A stretch of 13,536 bases of DNA from JBBRFH01 sp038224615. Lineage in GTDB: Bacteria; Planctomycetota; Phycisphaerae; Tepidisphaerales; Tepidisphaeraceae. Made by a program: the position numbers and the translations under genes. Positions 1-6,655 of the stretch are shown here, piece after piece (positions within the stretch are counted from its first letter, which is position 1; each line of letters starts with the position of its first letter). A model generated the notes under the pieces. The model had not been told where the DNA came from. It saw only the letters and a program-made list of their open reading frames with translations, and made no database searches. The stretch covers positions 1 through 13,536 of the forward strand of contig JBBRFH010000070.1 of NCBI GenBank assembly GCA_038224615.1, read 5' to 3'.

Positions 1-1
1 C

Positions 2-742
2 GAGGCCGCCCAGCGCGGCATCGTCTACATCGACGAAATCGACAAGATCGCCAAAACGTCCGGCAACGTCAGCATCACCCGCGACGTCTCCGGCGAAGGC
101 GTTCAGCAAGCTTTGCTCAAGATGCTCGAAGGCACCGTCGCCAACATCCCCCCGCAAGGCGGACGCAAGCATCCCGAGCAGCAGTACATCCAGATGGACA
201 CCTCGCAGATCCTCTTCATCTGCGGCGGCACGTTCGTCGGGCTTGAAGACATCATCAAGAAGCGTCTCGGCAAGAAGATGATCGGCTTCGGAACCGAAGT
301 CGAAACCCGCGACGTCACCGAGAACCGCTCGCAGGTGCTTAAGCAGGTTCAGCCCGAAGACCTGGTCGAGTTCGGGATGATCCCCGAGTTCATCGGGCGT
401 CTGCCGCTGATCAGCACGCTCGAGCCGCTTGATGTCGACGTGCTGGTGAACATCCTGACCCAGCCGAAGAACGCGATCACCAAGCAGTACCTCCGCTTCT
501 TCCGCCTCGAGGGGAGCGAAGTGGAGTTCACCGACGGCGCGCTGCAGGCGATCGCCAAGCGTGCGCTGAAGCGCGACACTGGCGCTCGCGCCCTTCGCGC
601 GGTGTGCGAAGAGATCATGATGCACGTGATGTACGAGCTGCCGGATCAGCCGCAAGGACAGAAGTACATCATCGACGAAGACGTCGTCGATGGCCGCAAG
701 CACCTGTTCGCACAGCAGAAGATTGAGAAAAAGAGCGCCTGA
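2..742 (+). CDS. clpX: ATP-dependent Clp protease ATP-binding subunit ClpX (5' truncated)
   Basis: This is the C-terminal part of ClpX, the AAA+ unfoldase that feeds substrates to the ClpP peptidase in the cytoplasm. The frame is open from base 2, so the start, zinc-binding domain and Walker A lie outside the window. Visible are the Walker B motif (IVYIDEIDKI, about 20-49), the pore-loop stretch GGRKHPEQQ, the FICGG strand, the IGF loop that docks on ClpP (codons 281-289), the arginine-finger region EFIGRLP (Arg codon 398-400) and the sensor 2 motif GARALR (last Arg codon 596-598). All landmark residues expected in this half of ClpX are present, so it should be functional and ClpP-dependent. 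The stop is TGA at 740-742. rpoN follows on the same strand after a 250-base spacer with inverted repeats. Confidence 0.97.
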   Translation, partial: EAAQRGIVYIDEIDKIAKTSGNVSITRDVSGEGVQQALLKMLEGTVANIPPQGGRKHPEQQYIQMDTSQILFICGGTFVGLEDIIKKRLGKKMIGFGTEVETRDVTENRSQVLKQVQPEDLVEFGMIPEFIGRLPLISTLEPLDVDVLVNILTQPKNAITKQYLRFFRLEGSEVEFTDGALQAIAKRALKRDTGARALRAVCEEIMMHVMYELPDQPQGQKYIIDEDVVDGRKHLFAQQKIEKKSA

Positions 743-746
743 CAAC

Positions 747-768
747 GGGTGTCTGACACCCCTGTCAG
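747..768. repeat. Two overlapping, mutually exclusive palindromes after clpX
   Basis: GGGTGTC-T-GACACCC (747-761) is a perfect inverted repeat with a single central base. The same bases CTGACA (753-758) also pair perfectly with TGTCAG (763-768) across a CCCC loop. The pair lies 4 bases after the clpX stop. It may be part of the clpX 3' end, or a repetitive extragenic palindrome; there is no T-run that would mark a classical terminator. Confidence 0.5.
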
Positions 769-778
769 CCGACTGCCA

Positions 779-845
779 CCCGCGAAGGCGCCAGCGACTA
801 CCCATTGCCGCGTGCCCAGCCGGACGTCGCTTGCGCCTTCGCGGG
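779..845. repeat. Long inverted repeat (about 20-bp stem) in the clpX-rpoN spacer
   Basis: CCCGCGAAGGCGC (779-791) is the exact reverse complement of GCGCCTTCGCGGG (833-845). After one mismatch (792/832) AGCGAC (793-798) pairs with GTCGCT (826-831), giving 19 pairs in a 20-position stem around a 27-base loop. A stem this long is unlikely to be chance even in GC-rich DNA. No T-tract follows on either strand, so a repetitive palindromic element or an RNA stability/processing hairpin fits better than an intrinsic terminator. Confidence 0.6.
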
Positions 846-909
846 AAAGGCTGCACTGCGCGCATCTGCGATTGCCCAAGTCCACGAAGTCGCCACGATT
901 CGATTTCGG

Positions 910-938
910 TTGCTCCGACCCAAAATAACTGGTATCGT
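910..938 (+). promoter_or_regulatory. Candidate sigma-70-type promoter for rpoN
   Basis: TTGCTC (910-915) and TATCGT (933-938) are separated by 17 bases and lie about 55 bases before the rpoN start in a locally AT-richer stretch. Matches to consensus are partial, so this is a weak call. It would let rpoN be transcribed apart from clpX. Confidence 0.3.
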
Positions 939-992
939 TTTTGCGTTCCGAGACTTCCAGGGCGCGGAGGGAGTTTTAAGGTATTGGAGTAG

Positions 993-2492
993 ATGAGTTT
1001 ATCGCAATCATTCTCGATGCGAATGGAGCAGCGGCAGGTCCTCACGCCGCGCATGATCCAGAGCATGGAGATCCTGCAACTGCCCCTGACGGCGCTCGAA
1101 GAGCGAATCGACCAGGAGCTGCAGCAGAACCCCGTGCTCGAGGTCCGCACCCGCGACCCGGACGCCCCCAGGGAGATCTCCTCCACCGACCTCGCCCCCG
1201 CCCTTAATCGCACCGAAGACGAGCGAACGCTGGTGCTCAACGGCGACACGTCGGCCGACTTCCAACGGCTGGACCGGCTGAGCGAGTACCTGGAGAACGA
1301 GGAGTTTTCCACCAACGGCTATCGCCCGGGCTATTGGGAAGGCCAGGACCGCGACGGCAAGATGGACGCGATGGCCAATACCGCCTCGCGCGGGGCCACC
1401 ATCGCCGAGCATCTGCTGGCCCAGTGGAGCTTCATCGAGGCACCGGCGAACGTCAAAAAAATCGGCGCGATCCTCATCGACTACATCGACGCCGACGGCT
1501 ACCTCCGCACCCCCTTCGACCGCATCCAACTCGAGAACAAGGATCCGATTCGCATCGAAGAGCTTCAGGAGGCACTGAAGCTGGTGCAGACGCTTGACCC
1601 GCCCGGCGTCGGAGCGCGCGATCTCTCTGAGTGCATGCTCCTGCAGCTCAACGCCATGGAGCAGGACGAGGAGATGGCCGAGGGGCACGACTTCGACCTC
1701 GAACGAGCGCTGGTTCGCGATCACCTGACGGATCTCGGCCAGAATCGCTACCCGCTGATCAGCAAGAAGCTCGGCGAAAGCATCGACGACATCAAGGCCG
1801 CCGTCCGGCGCCTCTCCCGTCTGCAGCCGCACCCCGGCCGGCAGTACGGCGCGACCGACGCGCCGCCGATCACGCCCGATGCACAGATCTTCCTCAACGA
1901 AGAGACCGGCGAGTACCAGGTGAAGATGTCGCGCGACATCGCCCCGAGCCTCTACCTCAAGGCCCGCTATCTGAAGATGCTCAAGAACGCGCCGGACAGG
2001 AAGACCAAGGAATTCCTGACCAACAACATCCGCAACGCCAAGTGGCTGATGGAATCGATCGAGCAGCGCCGCGGTACGATCGAGCGCGTCATTCGCGTCG
2101 TCGTCGAAACGCAGAAAGACTTTTTCGACAATGGGCCGGAGTTTCTTCGCCCGCTGCCGATGATCAGCGTCGCCGACCGGCTGGGCATTCACGTCGCGAC
2201 GGTCAGCCGGGCAGTGAGCGAGAAATGGGTGCAAACCCCGCGCGGCGTGCTTCCGCTGCGGCGCTTCTTCTCCGGCGGCACACAGAGCGCCTCCGGCGAG
2301 GACATGAGTTGGGACGCCGTTAAGGAAAAACTGCGGATCATCATCGACAACGAGGACAAGGATAACCCGCTGAACGATGACGAGATCGTGAAAAAGCTCA
2401 CCGAGCAAGGCATCGACATCGCCCGCCGTACCGTGGCGAAGTACCGCAAGGTTCTCAACATCCCGACGGCGCGGCAGCGGAAAGCTTACTGA
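993..2492 (+). CDS. rpoN: RNA polymerase sigma-54 factor RpoN
   Basis: The 499-residue product is the alternative sigma factor that recognises -24/-12 promoters and needs an AAA+ enhancer-binding activator. All three functional regions are present. Region I (1-50) is glutamine/leucine-rich and holds the activator-interacting motif (LTPRMIQSMEILQLPLTALE). An acidic linker follows (about 51-125). The core-binding domain spans about 130-290. The DNA-binding domain has an HTH at about 390-415 (ISVADRLGIHVATVSRAVSE) and a well-kept RpoN box ARRTVAKYRK (477-486) for the -24 element. Length is normal for the family. The ATG at 993 places MSLSQSF directly before region I; a GGAG lies a few bases upstream. 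Downstream it converges on a minus-strand gene with only 6 bases between stop codons. Its activators and targets are not in this window. Confidence 0.97.
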   Translation: MSLSQSFSMRMEQRQVLTPRMIQSMEILQLPLTALEERIDQELQQNPVLEVRTRDPDAPREISSTDLAPALNRTEDERTLVLNGDTSADFQRLDRLSEYLENEEFSTNGYRPGYWEGQDRDGKMDAMANTASRGATIAEHLLAQWSFIEAPANVKKIGAILIDYIDADGYLRTPFDRIQLENKDPIRIEELQEALKLVQTLDPPGVGARDLSECMLLQLNAMEQDEEMAEGHDFDLERALVRDHLTDLGQNRYPLISKKLGESIDDIKAAVRRLSRLQPHPGRQYGATDAPPITPDAQIFLNEETGEYQVKMSRDIAPSLYLKARYLKMLKNAPDRKTKEFLTNNIRNAKWLMESIEQRRGTIERVIRVVVETQKDFFDNGPEFLRPLPMISVADRLGIHVATVSRAVSEKWVQTPRGVLPLRRFFSGGTQSASGEDMSWDAVKEKLRIIIDNEDKDNPLNDDEIVKKLTEQGIDIARRTVAKYRKVLNIPTARQRKAY

Positions 2493-2498
2493 GTGCGA

Positions 2499-2723
2499 TC
2501 AGACGTCAAAGATCGTGTGCAGCATAAGGATGGATTCGTACGGCATGATGACGTGTGCCCCATCCTGCGCATGGTAGAACACGCCGCCGCTCAACAGAGT
2601 CACTGCATCGGGATGGGTGACTTCGAGATTCGAGCCTGAGATCAGGTAGATCTCGAAGGGCTCGAACTCCGCGTTGTGAGCCAGGTCTGACAACTGCTCG
2701 GCGATGAAGGACGTCTCGTCCAT
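2499..2723 (-). CDS. Small uncharacterised protein, likely beta-rich (74 aa)
   Basis: This 74-residue product has no catalytic motif that I recognise. It is acidic at the N-terminus, then shows EPFEIYLISG (21-30), a run of alternating hydrophobic residues, DGAHV (54-58) and a closing strand SILML. The 'PF.I.L.SG..' layout recalls small conserved proteins common in planctomycetes and may form a small beta-barrel; that is inference. Its ATG (2723-2721) shares one base with the stop of the upstream gene (TGATG), which implies translational coupling. SG and DGxHV recur with almost the same spacing in that upstream gene, suggesting the two are paralogues. Its stop lies 6 bases from the rpoN stop on the other strand. 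Confidence 0.75.
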   Translation of the reverse strand: MDETSFIAEQLSDLAHNAEFEPFEIYLISGSNLEVTHPDAVTLLSGGVFYHAQDGAHVIMPYESILMLHTIFDV

Positions 2724-3073
2724 CAGAGAGTCGCCTGACTGGAGGGAAGAGTCAGACTCTCAAAGTCCTGAATATCCCCCCACTTGAAAACGCGGACGTG
2801 ATTGCCGTCGCTCGATATGGCGCACGATCGAAACGAGACGGAGGCGAGCAACGATCGCGGCGTCTCGATTACCTCCCCCGACTTAAGCACCACTCGCACG
2901 CGTGGGCGGGGATAGGCGTTGAGGATCGTTCGTGCTTTATCGTAGAGCATGTCCCCGAATCTTACCCGTGAGGCAGGCGCCGGCAAATCCAAATTGATGC
3001 CGCAACGCTGGGCAAGGAAATCGAAAAATCGTCGCAGCATCGATAGCGCGCGAGCGAAAACGCGCGCAAGCAT
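2723..3073 (-). CDS. Small uncharacterised protein with the same C-terminal domain as its neighbour (116 aa)
   Basis: The first 30 or so residues are basic and hydrophobic (MLARVFARALSMLRRFFDFL), possibly a membrane-associated or amphipathic helix. The second half (about 58-107) is beta-rich: RVRVVLKSGEVIE, then DGNHVRVFKW. SG (65-66) and DGNHV (89-93) are 22 residues apart, against 23 in the 74-aa neighbour, so both probably carry one small domain. The ATG at 3073 has no clear Shine-Dalgarno; an internal ATG at 2950 (Met42) is an alternative start and would give only the C-terminal domain plus a short lead. It begins 27 bases after the stop of the exported-protein gene and overlaps the next gene by one base, so all three may be one transcript. 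Function unknown. Confidence 0.65.
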   Translation of the reverse strand: MLARVFARALSMLRRFFDFLAQRCGINLDLPAPASRVRFGDMLYDKARTILNAYPRPRVRVVLKSGEVIETPRSLLASVSFRSCAISSDGNHVRVFKWGDIQDFESLTLPSSQATL

Positions 3074-3100
3074 CTGATGGCTGGGAAATCGATCCGGCGA

Positions 3101-3850
3101 TTACACAACGATCGTGCGACGTGATTTCAGCGCCCGGCGGCCGAACCACACGCCCGCGACCAGGCTCGCCAGCCCCACGCCGAAAGCCGGCGGGAGCGGG
3201 ACTGCGATGGGGACGACGCCTGCGTCGGCGGTGCGAAGCACGACCACCAGGTCGTTGAAGTCGCTGCTCGAGCGTCCTTTGCTGACCTTCGGACCCAGGT
3301 TCAGGTCTTCCCAGAACAGGATCCACACCGACGCGCCGTTGGTGAGTCCTTCGACGGCGTAGGTGATCATGTGATCGCGGTTGTCGCGGTTGTCGACGTT
3401 GCGGCTCGACTGCGCGCCGCTGTTGCCGGAGCGCGCGAGCGCGGTCGGCGCGGCGAGCGTCACGTCGAAGCGGTCGCCGACGGTGGCATTAAAGCCTTCC
3501 TCGGGTGCCTCGGCAAGTTGCTGGAAGCCCGCGGGCGACAGGTAGCCGAACGCCTGCGTGTAGCCGCTGAATCGGCCGACCACTTTCGCGCTGTACGAGC
3601 CGGTCCAGAGCTGGTCGGCGTTGTCGGACACGCGTCGGGCGGTGAGGCCCGTGGTGTCGCCGGTGTAGTCCGCGCCGCTGGCGTTGAACTGTCCGCCATA
3701 GACATGTGCCAGGACGTCGGCGACGCCGATCTCGTCGGAATTCGATTTGGTGAATGTGTACGCCGCACTGGTGAACGCGGGCGTGCCGACGACCAGTGAC
3801 AGCCCGGTCGCGATCGCCGCAGCAACGGCAGGATAATAAGTTTTTCGCAT
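3101..3850 (-). CDS. Exported protein with DUF4114-like region and VPLPP/PEP-CTERM-type sorting signal
   Basis: I place the start at the ATG at 3850, giving 249 residues, because it begins a clear signal peptide (MRKTYYPAVAAAIATGLSLV...) and has GGAAG 8 bases upstream; the longer frame up to 3988 reads through a structured leader and does not look coding. The mature part is rich in Ser, Asn, Gly and Thr. Near its end is WEDLNLGP followed by SSSDFNDLVVVLR, the acidic pattern seen in DUF4114-type domains of PEP-CTERM proteins. The C-terminus has VPLPP (217-221), a hydrophobic segment (about 222-236) and a basic tail GRRALKSRR: the three-part signal cleaved by exosortase-type sorting enzymes. 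The protein is thus probably a surface or exopolysaccharide-associated protein. No exosortase is in the window. Confidence 0.85.
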   Translation of the reverse strand: MRKTYYPAVAAAIATGLSLVVGTPAFTSAAYTFTKSNSDEIGVADVLAHVYGGQFNASGADYTGDTTGLTARRVSDNADQLWTGSYSAKVVGRFSGYTQAFGYLSPAGFQQLAEAPEEGFNATVGDRFDVTLAAPTALARSGNSGAQSSRNVDNRDNRDHMITYAVEGLTNGASVWILFWEDLNLGPKVSKGRSSSDFNDLVVVLRTADAGVVPIAVPLPPAFGVGLASLVAGVWFGRRALKSRRTIVV

Positions 3851-3863
3851 AAGCCACACTTCC

Positions 3864-3940
3864 GACCCGGCAACCCTGCCGGGGTCAGGCGTGCCCTCCA
3901 TGGCCTTGCCTCGAACTGACCAGCCCATCCGTGGGCCAGT
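3864..3940 (-). promoter_or_regulatory. Structured 5' leader of the sorting-signal gene (two stem-loops)
   Basis: On the minus strand the proximal hairpin pairs 3877-3886 with 3864-3872 (nine pairs, one bulged base, loop GGGT) and ends at the base next to the GGAAG Shine-Dalgarno (3863-3859). The distal hairpin pairs GCCCA with TGGGC (3936-3932 with 3927-3923, loop CGGA), extended by ACTG/CAGT (3940-3937 with 3918-3915) across a 4-base bulge. I could not match it to a known riboswitch class. Confidence 0.4.
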
Positions 3941-4136
3941 AACTAATAGGATATCACCCTTACCCGAGCACCTATGCGATCCCAACACCTCGGCGGCGTC
4001 TGATAAGCCACAACAGCGTTAAAATGGGTAGTTGGTAACGTTTGTAATGACCGAATGGGTCGGTAGATTTATGTTGACTTTTATCCCGATCATGGCCGTC
4101 TCAGCCCGATATTTCCGAGCGAAAACTGCGCGACGC
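3941..4136. other. Gene-free spacer between the sorting-signal gene leader and araC
   Basis: No credible gene is seen here. The part at about 4010-4085 is clearly AT-richer than its surroundings and probably holds the minus-strand promoter of the sorting-signal gene, but I could not settle on -35/-10 boxes. ACCGA-ATGGG-TCGGT (4050-4064) is a small 5-bp hairpin within it. Confidence 0.4.
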
Positions 4137-4156
4137 CGGTCCAAACTCTTGGACCG
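4137..4156 (-). terminator. Candidate terminator downstream of araC
   Basis: CGGTCCAA (4137-4144) and TTGGACCG (4149-4156) form a perfect 8-bp stem with a 4-base loop. It lies 56-75 bases beyond the araC stop on the minus strand; a short T-run (GTTTTC) occurs some 9 bases further on. The gap before the T-run makes it imperfect as an intrinsic terminator. Confidence 0.35.
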
Positions 4157-4211
4157 TTGTGCTCACGTCTCTGGCTGAATCGGACAGCCGCGCCGTTTTG
4201 CATGAGCCTTC

Positions 4212-5108
4212 TCAGGTCCGAGTAGAACGACGCCATGCGCGCGGGGTTGTCCTTATCGCCTTGAGAAACTGGCGATTGAAACTCGAGAGCGAATCGAAGC
4301 CGACGTCCTGACTCACTTCGAGCACTGAGCGCCCGGTCGCTTGAAGCAGCGACGTCGCCATGCGAATGCGCAGATCGAGCCAGTAGGCGCGCGGGGTTTT
4401 CCCTATGGCGCGAAGGAAGAGCCGGCGGAAGTGCGTGGGGCTGAGGTGGCAACGCGCCGCCAGGCCTCGCACATCGACGGGATCACGGAAATGCCCGGCC
4501 AGGTGCTGCAGTGCAGGCGCGAGCTGATCGTGTACGAAAGCAGCCTCTGCGGGCTCCTGCGGCGTCGTCGGGAGCCGGTGTAGCAACGTCATCAGCTCCG
4601 CCGTCAGCACGCGTACGGCGGTCGCATAATGACTGGCGCGGGTCGTGAGTTCGTCGATCAATCGCTGCACCACGCGGCCGATCTCCGGGTAGGTGCGTGC
4701 GTCGAAGATGTTGCCAAACCCCACGCCGGCAAATGGCGTCGCGTCGGCAATCGTTGCATCGAACGTCGTGACGAGGCGGATCGGGTCGAGGTAGACCCAC
4801 GACCATTCGCTGTCGGTGCCGGGCGCACTCTGGGCCAGGTGGACCTCGGTGTGGTTGATCACCGACACGTCGCCGGCGCGGAACGGGAGCACTTTCTGAC
4901 CCACCATAAAGACGCCGCTGCCGTGGTGACACAACCCGAGTTCCAGGCAGTCGTGCAGGTGCAGGTACCTGATCGGCCGGTCGCGCTGGACGTAACCGGT
5001 GTGAGCGAAAATCGGCAGCAGCGGGTCGAGCGCCACCGGCCAGAGAACGATTTTCAGGGGCGGCGATGGTTGTATCTGCTCTGTTTTAGGCTTTTTCTGC
5101 AAAGACAT
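4212..5108 (-). CDS. AraC-family transcriptional regulator
   Basis: The product (298 residues from the ATG at 5108) has an N-terminal cupin-like sensor half, with HLHDCLELG (His50 and His52) and GSGVFMVGQKVLPFRAGDVSVI as the typical barrel strands, and a C-terminal AraC/XylS double helix-turn-helix. The first HTH is at about 212-231 (VRGLAARCHLSPTHFRRLF) and the second at about 260-281 (VLEVSQDVGFDSLSSFNRQF), ending in the usual TTPRAWRR. Such proteins typically bind a sugar or related small molecule. It is transcribed away from the glycohydrolase-like gene starting at 5165, which is its most likely target. The start is uncertain: an in-frame TTG at 5144 would add 12 residues, yet the only good Shine-Dalgarno (AGGAGG, 5131-5136) sits 22 bases from the ATG and 6 bases from an out-of-frame ATG. 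Confidence 0.92.
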   Translation of the reverse strand: MSLQKKPKTEQIQPSPPLKIVLWPVALDPLLPIFAHTGYVQRDRPIRYLHLHDCLELGLCHHGSGVFMVGQKVLPFRAGDVSVINHTEVHLAQSAPGTDSEWSWVYLDPIRLVTTFDATIADATPFAGVGFGNIFDARTYPEIGRVVQRLIDELTTRASHYATAVRVLTAELMTLLHRLPTTPQEPAEAAFVHDQLAPALQHLAGHFRDPVDVRGLAARCHLSPTHFRRLFLRAIGKTPRAYWLDLRIRMATSLLQATGRSVLEVSQDVGFDSLSSFNRQFLKAIRTTPRAWRRSTRT

Positions 5109-5124
5109 GAGCGAAAGAAAGCAT
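5086..5124 (-). other. Possible 12-codon upstream ORF overlapping the araC start
   Basis: On the minus strand AGGAGG (5136-5131) is followed after 6 bases by an ATG (5124-5122) opening a 12-residue frame (MLSFAHVFAEKA) that ends in TAA at 5088-5086. It is out of frame with araC and contains the araC ATG (5108). It could be a leader peptide that couples or limits araC translation, or the Shine-Dalgarno may serve araC imperfectly. No direct evidence of translation. Confidence 0.35.
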
Positions 5125-5164
5125 ATCGTGCCTCCTTGTCGCAACCAACAGAAAGAAGCGCAAC

Positions 5165-6595
5165 ATGCCAGGCTGGGAATCCTTTGAAGGGCTGATCAAT
5201 CACGAGCGGATTCAATTGGTCGAAGAGGGCGCGGTGCCCGACGCCGCAGACGCCGCAACCGCAGAGGCGCATCGGCGCCGCCAGGCGGGCGCGGACGAGT
5301 TTGAGGTATGGGGCACCTTCAAGGACGTGCCGCGACGAAAGGATTTCGCGTTCGACGAGCCGAGCGATCTCGCCGGTATTCGCGCCCGTTGCAAGGCGGC
5401 GCCGTCGACGCTGCCCGCGTTCACGCCCACTGACGACCTGCTCCAGGACAGGATGCACGGCGCGTGGCTCGGCCGCTGCGCCGGGTGCGCGCTGGGCAAG
5501 CCGGTCGAAGGCTTCATGGGACGGCACAACGGAATGCTGTCGTGGCAACGACAGAAGAAATATCTCACGTCGATCAACAACAGCGAGTGGCCGTTGCGCG
5601 ACTACTACCCGCAGCACTCGCCTGCGGAGACCGAGACCGGCAGCGCTGGGTGTCCTGCGTCGACGCGCGAGCAAATCGCGTTCATGGAGACCGACGACGA
5701 TATCCGCTACACCGTCCTCGGCCAGGTGATCCTCGATGGTTACGGTCGCGATTTCACGTCATCGCACGTCGCTCACGCGTGGTTCGACAAGCTCGGCTAC
5801 CAACAGGTCTGCACCGCAGAGACACAGGCATACCGCAATATGGTCATGCGGTGCGATCAGTTCCGAAACTGGAGCCTGCTTCAGGACTCGGCGCACGCGG
5901 CTGAGTTGGACGCCACGACCGACTGGACGTTCGTCACGCACCATCTCAACCCGTATCGTGAATGGATCGGCGCGCAGATTCGCATCGACAGCTACGGCTA
6001 CGCCGCCGCCGGTAACCCGGAGCTGGCGGCGGAATTCGCGTGGCGCGACGCGCGGATCAGCCACGTCAAAAACGGCCTCTACGGTGCCATGTTCTGTGCC
6101 GCGATGATCGCCGCGGCGTTCGCGACCGACGATCCGACTGCGATCGTCGAAGCGGGCCTGGCGCAGATCCCCGCGACATCGCGCCTCTATACCGAGGTGC
6201 GCCAGACGATCGAGATCTGCCGCAGGCACGACGACGCGTTCGACAAATTTGAACAGGTCATCGGCGACCTCTACGCGATCCTCGACCACTATCACCCCGT
6301 CCACACCAACAACAACGCCGCGATCTGCGCAGCTGCGGTGCTGCTGGCGAAGGGAGATTTCCACAAGGGGATCACGTTCGCGGTGATGGGCGGGTGGGAT
6401 ACCGACTGCAACGGCGCGACGGTCGGCTCGATCGTCGGCGCAATGACGGGTGCCAAGCGGGCGCCGACCCAGTGGACGGCGCGTCTGCATGACACGCTTC
6501 GCAGCGGCATCATCGACTACCACCCGATCGCGATCAGCGAGTGCGCAAAACGCGCCGCGGAGATTTGGAAGCGCGTGCAGGGGCGCGCGAGCTGA
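5165..6595 (+). CDS. ADP-ribosylglycohydrolase (DraG/ARH)-family protein
   Basis: The 476-residue product has the DraG/ARH all-helical fold signatures that bind two metal ions. RMHGAWLGRCAGCALGKPVEG (97-115, with Glu114) is the first helix motif, ETDDDIRYT (175-183, Thr176-Asp177-Asp178) the second and GGWDTDCNGATVG (409-421, Asp412 and Asp414) the third. A helical N-terminal part of about 95 residues (PGWESFEGLINHE...) precedes the core, which sets it apart from compact DraG. True DraG and ARH enzymes remove ADP-ribose from proteins or nucleic acids; the substrate here is unknown, and the AraC-type neighbour hints at a sugar- or nucleoside-related role instead. The start is supported by MPGWESFE and a purine-rich AAAGAAG upstream. 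Only 56 bases separate it from the araC ATG, so promoters must overlap coding DNA. It converges on the phosphoesterase gene with a 60-base gap. Confidence 0.88.
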   Translation: MPGWESFEGLINHERIQLVEEGAVPDAADAATAEAHRRRQAGADEFEVWGTFKDVPRRKDFAFDEPSDLAGIRARCKAAPSTLPAFTPTDDLLQDRMHGAWLGRCAGCALGKPVEGFMGRHNGMLSWQRQKKYLTSINNSEWPLRDYYPQHSPAETETGSAGCPASTREQIAFMETDDDIRYTVLGQVILDGYGRDFTSSHVAHAWFDKLGYQQVCTAETQAYRNMVMRCDQFRNWSLLQDSAHAAELDATTDWTFVTHHLNPYREWIGAQIRIDSYGYAAAGNPELAAEFAWRDARISHVKNGLYGAMFCAAMIAAAFATDDPTAIVEAGLAQIPATSRLYTEVRQTIEICRRHDDAFDKFEQVIGDLYAILDHYHPVHTNNNAAICAAAVLLAKGDFHKGITFAVMGGWDTDCNGATVGSIVGAMTGAKRAPTQWTARLHDTLRSGIIDYHPIAISECAKRAAEIWKRVQGRAS

Positions 6596-6655
6596 ACACG
6601 GGGCTGCTGTTGCCCAACGTGAAGAACGCGGATTGGAAACCCGTGCCACGAAATG

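Noticed and set aside
1008..2408. 466-residue minus-strand open frame
   Set aside because: It lies entirely inside rpoN and is a shadow frame produced by GC-rich codons; its protein lacks recognisable motifs while rpoN matches its family end to end.
3851..3988. 46-residue N-terminal extension of the sorting-signal protein
   Set aside because: It would bury the signal peptide and has no ribosome-binding site; the DNA is better explained as a structured leader.
3851..3990. c-di-GMP-I (GEMM) riboswitch upstream of the sorting-signal gene
   Set aside because: A GGTTGCCGGG-like 3' half is present, but the conserved GGGACGCAAAGC core is missing.
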